Shown: piece by piece, positions 57,470 through 64,000 of the stretch
How the letters are laid out: each line of letters starts with the position of its first letter
Numbering within the stretch: position 1 is the first letter of the stretch
NCBI GenBank assembly: GCA_025531455.1
Contig: JAMYHL010000126.1
Coordinates: forward strand, 1 to 64,000
DNA from: Apiotrichum sp. Y4204
Lineage: Eukaryota > Basidiomycota > Tremellomycetes > Trichosporonales > Trichosporonaceae
DNA length: 64,000 nucleotides
Reading direction: 5' to 3'
Notes under the pieces: generated by a model
The model's database searches: none
What the model saw: the letters and a program-made list of their open reading frames with translations, nothing else
Told to the model about the DNA's origin: nothing
Made by a program: the position numbers and the translations under genes

Positions 57470-58563
57470 GGCTCTCCTGGCCGTGACATTCGCCTGGTCA
57501 GATTGTGTCCCCTGGCTTGTCAGGTTGTCTCCCTTGCCTGGTCAAGCTGTCACCCCCGACTCTCTTGGCTTTGTCCCCCGGCTGGCCTCGCTGTGTCCCC
57601 GGCTGGACTACTTGTCTCCCTCGCCTGTCCCCCGGCTCTCCTGCGCCTAACCCTAGGCTGGACTAGCTGTCTCCCTCGCCTGGTCACACTGTGGCCCCCG
57701 GCTCTCCTGAGCGAGTCACCCAGCTGGAGCAGTTGTATCCCACGGCTGGCCTGGCTGTGTCCCCTGGGTCTCCTGGCTGTGTCCCCCGGCTGGCCTCGCT
57801 ATGTCCCCTGGCTGGCCTGGCTGGACTACTTCTCTCCCTCGCCTGGTCAAGGTGTGTCCTCCGGGTCTCCTGGCTGTGTCCCCCGGCTGGCCTCGCTTTG
57901 TCCCCTGGCTGGCCTCGCTGTGTCCCCGGCTGGACTACTTGTCTCCCTCGCCTGGTCAGGCTGTGACCCCCGGCTCTTCTGAGCGTGTCACCTGGCTGGA
58001 CCAGTTGTCTCCCTCGGCTGGCCTGGCTGTGTCCCCCAACTCTCCTGGATGTGACCCCCGGCTGGTCAAGATGCCTCCCTCGCCTGAACTAGCTGTCTCC
58101 CTCGCCTGGTCAGGCTGTGTCCCCNNNNNNNNNNNNNNNNNNNNNNNNNNNNNNNNNNNNNNNNNNNNNNNNNNNNNNNNNNNNNNNNNNNNNNNNNNNN
58201 NNNNCCTGGTCAGGCTGTGTCCCCCGGCTCTGCTGACCGTGTCCCCCGGCTGGACCAGTGGTCTCCCTCGGCTGGCCTGGCTGTGTCCCCCGGGTCTCCT
58301 GGCCGTGTCCCCCGGCTGGCCTGAGCGAGTCACCCGGCTGGAGCAGTTGTCTCCCCCGGCTGGCCTGGCTGGACTACTTCTCTCCCTCGCCTGGTCAAGG
58401 TGTGTCCCCCTGCTCTCCTGGATGTGACCCCCGGCTGGTCAGGATGCCTCCCTCGCCTGAACTAGCTGTCTCCCTCGCCTGGTCAGGCTGTGTCCCCCGG
58501 CTCTGCTGACCGTGTCCCCCGGCTGGACCAGTGGTCTCCCTCGGCTGGCCTGGCTGTGTCCCC
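57470..58563 (+). repeat. 22-bp minisatellite with higher-order structure
   Basis: Unit consensus about CTGGCTGTGTCCCCCGGC plus TGGC, 22 bp, diverged and with occasional 21- or 23-bp units. Larger blocks recur: for example the stretch running from CTGGATGTGACCCCCGGC through CCTGAACTAGCTGTCTCC to the CAGGCTGTGTCCCC unit occurs at about 58048-58124 and again at about 58419-58495. The open frames on the plus strand here have no stop because of the repeat and are not called as genes. Confidence 0.85.
58125..58204. other. Assembly gap of 80 N
   Basis: Exactly 80 N within the minisatellite, flanked by near-identical repeat blocks. The true array length is unknown. Confidence 0.99.
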
Positions 58564-58800
58564 CTTAGGGGTTATAAGGGGGTCTGCAGCCCGGGGGGTG
58601 GGGAAGGAACGTGAATTGCGTAAATATTTTTGCACGGGTGCGTAGCCCCGCATCTCAAACGCTTAACTCCAGAGCGGGGGAGCTGGGGCTTGCATATTGG
58701 CGGAGCTATTCACGTTCAAAGTGGCCGAGACATGGAATCAGGGGGTTCTGCAAAGTTTGGACAACTTAGCAAAAGAACTTAGAGTATTTTTTTTTTTTTG
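58555..58800. other. Island between repeat arrays, with telomere-like word and T12 run
   Basis: CCCCCTTAGGGGTTATAAGG ends the minisatellite, again containing TTAGGGG. About 200 bp of unique sequence with a T12 run (58788-58799) follow before the next array. No gene. Confidence 0.5.
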
Positions 58801-58939
58801 CCTGCACGTAACGGCATGTCCAATATGACATCATGTCATGCTGAAGCCACATGGTATTCGGGTGGCATATGCATGGGATTACCATGGTTTCTGCATGATA
58901 TCTGCACGGTTTGCACATGTGTGGGCCATGTCCGATGGC

Positions 58940-59410
58940 TTGCTCACTGTGTCCACAGGTGGACATCTGCACGCTGTTGTCCGATATTTTGGACACCTTG
59001 CTCACCATGTCCACTGCCTTGCTCACCATCACTGACCCCTTGCTCACTGTTGTCCGCTTGATTGGACGCGTGCTCACTGTGTCTGATGTGTCCGCTCACT
59101 GGTCCGATATTTTGGACACTTTGCTCACCATGTCCAATGCCTTGCTCACCATCACTGACCCCTTGCTCACTGTTGTCCGCTGGATTGGACACATCCCCAC
59201 TGTTGTCCGATGCACTGGACAGCCTGCTCACTGCTGTCTGACAGATTGGACACCTTGGTCACTGTGTCCGATGCCTTGCTCACTGTTGTCCGATATTTTG
59301 GACACCTTGCTCACTGTGTCCGATGTGTGTGCTCACTGTTGTCCGATCATTGGACACCTTGCTCACTGTGTCCAGCTGGGTGGACATGGCTGCTCACTGT
59401 TGTCCACTGT
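58940..59410 (+). repeat. TGTCC array with ~120-bp higher-order repeat
   Basis: TTGCTCACTGTTGTCCG / TTGGACA words recur. A block starting CCGATATTTTGGACAC and running through CTTGCTCACCATCACTGACC occurs at about 58981-59060 and 59103-59190. The long plus-strand frame here is a by-product of the repeat. Confidence 0.8.
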
Positions 59411-59689
59411 GGGACATTTCTGTGTCACTATGGGCATTCCTTGTGGGTCATCTGCTGCTGTTGTGTCAGTCTTCCAGGCATGTTTAAAGATGTTTTGAGC
59501 AACAATGACTGAACTGTCTGGTGATGACTGGCAGGTGTTGGTTCATATCCTTTGTGATTGATTTGTGCTGATCTGTGTGGTAAGCCCACCTGGAATACCC
59601 AGTGGTATCAAAGAACTGCAGTGCATATGGACACCATGGCAAAGCCATGGTCAGACAGGTAAGGACATGACAAGACACAGTCAGGTAGG

Positions 59690-59900
59690 ATAGGACAGAA
59701 TCAGACTCATTGGGACATTATCTGACATAGCTGTGTCCAACAGACATGATCTGACAAGATCGGACAAGATCAGACATGCTCAGACATTATTGGACATGAT
59801 CGGACATGATCGGACACAATCGGACAGCACCGGACACCATTGGACACAATGGACATAATCAGACAACCCAGGACAAGGTGGACACAGTGGACATGTGTTG
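59690..59900 (+). repeat. GGACA array with 10-bp spacing
   Basis: GGACATGATC, GGACACAATC, GGACAGCACC and similar 9-10-bp units stand head to tail. Confidence 0.85.
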
Positions 59901-60239
59901 CTCCATGCCATTGCCTCCTCCCTTCATTGTGTACTCTTTTGCTGACTTTTACCCACACTGTGGCCTCTAAAAACACAGAATTTGTGAGGATCTAGGGGGA
60001 GACATCCTTTGACATGGTGGCATGTTGTACATATATTCCACAGAGTGTTGTCCTGTTGTGTGTGCATCATGTGCAACCTGGGCATGGAACTTATGCAAAG
60101 TGGATATTTTTCCAAGGCAAACTGTCAGGCAGGCCATGAAAAGCACATCCCTATGACTGGGGAGTGGCCAGGAAATATTTCTAATTTTCTCATCATTTAT
60201 CTTTGGGCATAATTTTCTGAAGCAGTGTCACACACTTCA

Positions 60240-60460
60240 TATATGGACGAAAGTGGACACGTCCAGTGTCCGATGAGGTGATTGGACATGTCAGAGCATT
60301 GACGGCCACAGTCAGACAACACAGGACATCGAACGTCAGACGTCAGGCATTGGACATTGGACGCCTGAACGTTTGACATCTGACATTGGACACTGGACGT
60401 CTGACATTGGACACCGGACACCTGGCATCGGACACATAGCACTGGACACTGGACAGCTGG
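60240..60460 (+). repeat. GGACA/TGACA array
   Basis: GGACATTGGACGCC, GGACACTGGACGTC and GGACACCGGACACC type units in near-helical spacing, just upstream of a plus-strand gene. Confidence 0.75.
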
Positions 60461-60599
60461 CCCTCTGCCAGCATATTTGTCCAGCTGGTTTCCTCCACTC
60501 ACTTTTGCTTTTACCCAATCCACCTCAATTTTTTTTTCTTGCATCCACCTCAGAATCCATCATGTCTGGCAGGTTTCTTGCTCATCTGCTCCTGCTGAC

Positions 60600-61334
60600 T
60601 GCCCAGTGCCCTCCTCCAACAACTCCTTGGCCTCCCCTGCCCCTGAGACCATCAACAACAAGGACTTGTTCCACTACCTGCAGTCCATCCTGGTGAGTGC
60701 ATCCACCAACTGGCAGGCCACTGACACCAGAAATGTGTGCATGACCTGGATGGATGCCTCAAGGTGTACTCCACCCTGGCCAGAAGCAGCCTGACCAGGT
60801 TCCAGCATGTGGTGGAGCTGCACCACAGGCCTGATGTCCTTGTGGTTGTGTGTGAGACCACATTCATGAAGGTCCAGGGCTCCCTGGACACCCTGATCAC
60901 CACTGTGGCAGAGAAGACTGCCTTCCCTATGGGTTACCTGTCCACCATCCCCTCTTCCTACCCTGCTGGACAGGCCAAGCACAACATCAAGTCAGCCCTG
61001 CAGGTAAGTTAACATTGGACAGTGGACGAGTTGGACATCGGACGAGCTGGACATCGGACAAGGAGGACATCGGACGTGTTGGACGTTGGACACATTGGAT
61101 GTCTGACAGAGTGGACATCAGGCTGACTGGACACAGACTGCCCTGGATGACCTGTCTGACCAGGTCAGCAACTACACAGTGATGGTCAACTGGGCCCTCA
61201 ACCAGTGCAGGACCCCCAGCCTGTCCTCCCAGAACCTCCTCCCCCTCATGTTTGAGCAGCTGGAGTGGCAGCAGGTGCAGTACCAGAGCTTCATGACTGC
61301 TATAAGGGTCAAGATCTCTGAGTGTCTGGGTTGA
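60600..61334 (+). CDS. Hypothetical protein of the repeat region, at least 3 exons
   Basis: Three exons join in frame: one ending at 60692 (INNKDLFHYLQSIL), 60731-61003 and 61137-61334, with introns of 38 and 133 nt. The 5' end is uncertain; an ATG at 60562 may start an earlier exon. Readable segments are LKVYSTLARSSLTRFQHVV, DVLVVVCETTFMKVQGSL and MFEQLEWQQVQYQSFMTAI, which look helical; no named domain is recognised. The second intron is three times the local norm and is filled with GGACA repeats. The gene converges on the OTU-protease gene. It may belong to the same selfish element, by position only. Confidence 0.6.
61004..61136 (+). repeat. GGACA repeats inside an intron
   Basis: After GTAAGT the intron consists of alternating 9- and 7-bp GGAC units (GGACGAGTT GGACATC and so on, 16-bp period), then ends CTGACTGGACACAG. 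Confidence 0.85.
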
Positions 61335-61612
61335 TACTGGACTATGCAGATATGTGCTGGACAATTGGTGACATGAGTGGACATGAGCAGTGGCTGTCAC
61401 AATGTCTGATGACTGGACTGCATGCAAGGACATGTCAGACAGCTGTCCGATGTCCTGTCCGCATGGTGTCCCATATTCTGTCCGGACAGTGTCCTATGTC
61501 CTGTCCGGACAGTGTCCGATGATGTGTCCACTCTGTAGACAAGGACATGGACACTTGGGGGTATACTATGTTACATACAAGGACTATCACCTATGGACAA
61601 ATATAATGGACA
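61335..61612. other. Convergent spacer with mixed TGTCC/GGACA words
   Basis: Includes the inverted motif GTCCGGACAGTGTCC at about 61477-61505. No gene. Confidence 0.6.
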
Positions 61613-62020
61613 CTACCTGAGAAGCTGGCTGTCCAGGACCAAGTTCTCATAGTGGTTGTTGTGCAAGTACAACATGAATGAGAACTGGGGACTGTCCCTT
61701 TGTCCAGCCTCACCCCAGGACAACTGTCCCCTGTCTGACCTCTTGAGGACAAGGACATGTGCCTTGTATGTCCTGCACAAGGCCTCCAGTGACAAGTTGT
61801 CCCCCCATATGCCCTGGTTGGCCATCCTGCCCACATACCTGAGGAAGTCCTGGTTGGCAGTGAGGAAGGGCTGGAAGTGGTCCTCATTGTTGAGCATAAA
61901 CCTGCAGGAGTTGATCCTGACATCCCTGTGATGTCCATGCTGTCCAATGGCCCTGGCAAAGGCAGAGAATTGACAGTTGCCATCCTTGGGTGTCCAATTG
62001 GTGCTGAAGGTGGGGGGATT
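61613..62020 (-). CDS. OTU-type cysteine protease domain (C-terminal exon of the element gene)
   Basis: A continuous minus-strand frame carries the full OTU signature: KDGNCQFSAFARAIG with the catalytic Asp-Gly-Asn-Cys at 61984-61973, then MLNNEDHFQPFL, NQGIWGDNLSLEAL, YKAHVLVLKRSD and LHNNHYENL, whose His codon is at 61654-61652, 110 codons after the Asp. The frame stops at 61613. The exon starts at a GAG or CAG acceptor near 62010-62025, after an intron of repeat-rich DNA. OTU proteases remove ubiquitin or process polyproteins, and are carried by several transposon and virus-like lineages. A second upstream exon (about 62160-62215, SFAPTQIELMNLQPQEMA) probably joins it. Confidence 0.75.
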   Translation of the reverse strand, partial: NPPTFSTNWTPKDGNCQFSAFARAIGQHGHHRDVRINSCRFMLNNEDHFQPFLTANQDFLRYVGRMANQGIWGDNLSLEALCRTYKAHVLVLKRSDRGQLSWGEAGQRDSPQFSFMLYLHNNHYENLVLDSQLLR

Positions 62021-62339
62021 GGACTCAACTGGTTGGACAAATTGGACGCGGACATCGGACAGGGTGGACAGGGGCTGGTGGACAGCCTGGACATGTCAGT
62101 GAAGGACAGAGGGACACCAGTGGACATGTGTGCACATGTCCTTATCAAAACTTACTGCCATCTCCTGGGGCTGCAGGTTCATGAGCTCAATCTGGGTGGG
62201 AGCAAAGGACTGAAGTCAGAGGGCTTCCCAGAGGTTTTCCACTCACCACTCTCTTCTTGGCAGAGGCCCTGATGGACACTTGCTCATCTGTCCCTACTTC
62301 TGTCCTGGTGGGCCTGGACATCTGCTGTCAAGGTGTCAG

Positions 62340-64000
62340 TTATTGGACAATGTCCGCGTTTGTCCGATGTCCACTCACAGTGTGTCCAGTTTGTCCACCA
62401 GAGGACATTCCCAAGTCTGCCTTGGACACATGTCCATGGTCCACCAGCTGGGCAATCCACTGCATGGCATCTGCATGGGACAGATGGTGCCTGCAGGACT
62501 TGTGTCCACACCTGAGCCTGAATGGCTGCCACCCACAGACTTGGTACTTGTGGGTCTCCTGCCCACTACCCACCTGACAGGGGATGTACCCAATCTGACT
62601 CTTGGTCCTGAGGATGTCCAGCAGTTCCTTGAGTCTGGGCCTGTCAGGAAAGGTCCTGTTGAGGTGGGCCAGGATGAGCTCCCTGTCTGTCTGCCTGGGG
62701 AGGACAATGTCCACCTGTCCTTGTCCAATTTGTCCAATGTGTCCACTCTGTGTCCTTGTCCACCATGCAGAGGGACACATGGACTTGGTGGGGTTGGGCT
62801 TCCTGCCAGCATTCCAGCCCAAGGAGCAGAGGACATCAGCAGTCCCTTGCCTTTGCATGGGGGTGACACTGGCACTGTTGTCTCCTGTCAGGAATCCCTT
62901 GTCCACTGCCCTGTGGTACACCCACAGGGCATTGGCCAGCATTGTCCTTTTGGACAGGACTTTTATGGTGAGCTGGTACTTGGACATGTCCACCTGAGTG
63001 GACACCCTCCTGGACTTGTCCTGTCTGGGGGCAGGTGTCCACCCATGCCCAACTGGGTCCATCCAGAACCTGATGTCCAGGAAGGGCAGACTGTCCACAA
63101 TTGTCCTGGCCCTTTGCAGGGTGGTGGCTTGCACAGTGACCTCCATCCTGAAGCCACCCATGTCATGTCCTTGGACAGTGGACAGCTTCTGGATCATGGC
63201 CATGCAAGCCCTAAGTCTTCTCTTAGCACCCCTGACAGTGTAAACAATGTCACCCTGCAGCCTGCTGTTGATGGACTTGATGACATGGACAAGTCTGGGG
63301 TAGATCTTGACCTTGTAGTGCTGTCCTTGGTGGACAATGTCCACAGAGACAGACCCATAGTCCAGGGAGCCAGGGACAAGCATGGGGTAGGTGTGGATAC
63401 CCCTGACCTTTCCCATGGCTGGGGCAAAGAGGAAGATGTAGGGGGACTTGCAGGTGACACCAATGTCCCATGTGTTGGTATGGGACATGGGGTGGACAAG
63501 CTGGGCAGGCTCTGTCCCAAGGAAGTAGTTGTCCAGAGGGAGCTTTTGTCCATATGTCCGCAAGTGGACGATCGGACATTGGACAATGTTCAGACAGTGG
63601 ACAAAGACAGAGACAGGGACAAAGGTGTTGCCATAAGTGGACACCCATTTGTACTCTGCTGGCTCCACTGACCTCCATTCCTTGAGCTCCTTGAAGAACC
63701 CATCCTTGTACTTGGAAGGGATCCATAGTTGGTGGTTGGCCTCTGCCAGCAGAAGCCAGTCAGAGATGTCCAGGTTGTTGTCCACCAACTTGGGCTGTCT
63801 GATGGGGACATGGTGGGACAGTCTGACAACTGCCAGGGAGGACCCAAACTGTCTGAGGTAGAAGTCTGGGTCAATGGTGATCTCCCATTTGTCCACATCC
63901 CTGGTGGCTGCCTTCACAGTGTCCATGACCCTCTGGGTGTGCCTGGAGGTAAGGGAGGACAGGGTGTAGAATTTGGACATGAAGGGCAGTCTGGTGATGT
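62340..64000 (-). CDS. Large protein of unidentified selfish element, 5' partial
   Basis: An open minus-strand frame of at least 546 codons runs off the right edge of the window (5' end missing). Well-formed segments include WEITIDPDFYLRQFGSSLAVV, LLLAEANHQLWIPSKYKDGF, MGKVRGIHTYPMLVPGS, AKRRLRACMAMIQKLS, GGFRMEVTVQATTLQRAR, DRELILAHLNRTFPDRP and a Cys/His cluster RCGHKSCRHHLSHADAM. GGACA-type repeats interrupt it at about 63545-63610, 62705-62765 and 62335-62400. These may be introns or in-frame insertions, so the exon structure is not final. I do not recognise a transposase, integrase, polymerase or capsid. It lies upstream of, and likely joins, the OTU exon. Confidence 0.6.
   Translation of the reverse strand, partial: ITRLPFMSKFYTLSSLTSRHTQRVMDTVKAATRDVDKWEITIDPDFYLRQFGSSLAVVRLSHHVPIRQPKLVDNNLDISDWLLLAEANHQLWIPSKYKDGFFKELKEWRSVEPAEYKWVSTYGNTFVPVSVFVHCLNIVQCPIVHLRTYGQKLPLDNYFLGTEPAQLVHPMSHTNTWDIGVTCKSPYIFLFAPAMGKVRGIHTYPMLVPGSLDYGSVSVDIVHQGQHYKVKIYPRLVHVIKSINSRLQGDIVYTVRGAKRRLRACMAMIQKLSTVQGHDMGGFRMEVTVQATTLQRARTIVDSLPFLDIRFWMDPVGHGWTPAPRQDKSRRVSTQVDMSKYQLTIKVLSKRTMLANALWVYHRAVDKGFLTGDNSASVTPMQRQGTADVLCSLGWNAGRKPNPTKSMCPSAWWTRTQSGHIGQIGQGQVDIVLPRQTDRELILAHLNRTFPDRPRLKELLDILRTKSQIGYIPCQVGSGQETHKYQVCGWQPFRLRCGHKSCRHHLSHADAMQWIAQLVDHGHVSKADLGMSSGGQTGHTVSGHRTNADIVQ

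Noticed and set aside
57431..58509. Open frames over the minisatellite (Trp/Pro/Leu repeats)
   Set aside because: All plus-strand frames are open because of the 22-bp unit; no start context or introns.
58911..59498. 195-codon plus-strand frame with repeated hydrophobic motif
   Set aside because: Explained by the TGTCC array and its 120-bp duplication.
55790..62400. CRISPR-like array
   Set aside because: Units are too short, diverged and unspaced for repeat-spacer structure, and the genome is eukaryotic.
62280..63671. 463-codon plus-strand frame at the right end
   Set aside because: Opposite the minus-strand frame that has well-formed segments and leads to the OTU domain; the plus frame is low-complexity Gly/Leu/Ser-rich.

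Overview
ORGANISM. The window looks like nuclear DNA of a GC-rich basidiomycete yeast, most likely Tremellomycetes (Trichosporonales- or Cryptococcus-like). The evidence is: dense genes broken by very short GT-AG introns (mostly 35-44 nt, donors GTGAGT/GTAAGT, branch sites such as GCTAAC or CTGAC); a tRNA-Asp with a 7-nt intron after position 37; a GT18-type glycosyltransferase; and short TTAGGGGG-like telomere-type tracts. Taxonomy is inference. I assembled exon structures by hand. Where I give a protein length, the exon lengths sum to an intact reading frame.

LAYOUT. 1-16 kb: a hypothetical gene, a secreted ricin-B-like lectin (2.8-3.6 kb), a large acidic hypothetical protein, a BTB protein, and a nine-exon 1752-residue coiled-coil giant (10.5-16.0 kb). 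17-18.3 kb: a coiled-coil nuclear-type protein. 18.3-25.5 kb: a gene desert holding one tRNA-Asp(GTC). 25.5-31.8 kb: an enoyl-CoA hydratase, a decayed RNase T1-like gene, an F-box gene, and an intact secreted RNase T1-like gene with a long Lys/Arg/Gly-rich region. 33.8-44.7 kb: a KEN-box protein, a SNF2-family ATPase, a probable queuosine-salvage (DUF2419-type) protein and a GT18 glycosyltransferase. 45-48.8 kb: poorly resolved, probably secreted Cys-rich genes. 50.8-52.6 kb: a second secreted protein with a Lys-rich middle and a C-terminal PD-(D/E)XK-like nuclease domain. 53.1-54.2 kb: a kinase-like remnant.

RIGHT END. From about 55.6 kb the sequence changes. A short telomere-like tract is followed by 8 kb of short-period repeats (TGACA, CCCCCGGG palindromes, a 22-bp minisatellite with an 80-N assembly gap, and TGTCC/GGACA arrays with 10-bp or 7+9-bp spacing). 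Inside these repeats lie two convergent multi-exon genes whose introns carry the same GGACA repeats. One of them encodes an OTU-type cysteine protease. This resembles a subtelomeric domain colonised by an unidentified selfish element.

HOW THE PARTS FIT. The housekeeping genes (SNF2, GT18, crotonase, Q salvage) are ordinary. The most unusual content is a set of secreted proteins. Two unrelated nuclease folds (RNase T1-like and PD-(D/E)XK-like) sit at the C-terminus of proteins built the same way: signal peptide, dibasic sites, very basic low-complexity middle, nuclease domain. A degraded paralogue of the first lies close by. I propose these as a secreted nuclease-effector class. This is inference from sequence only.
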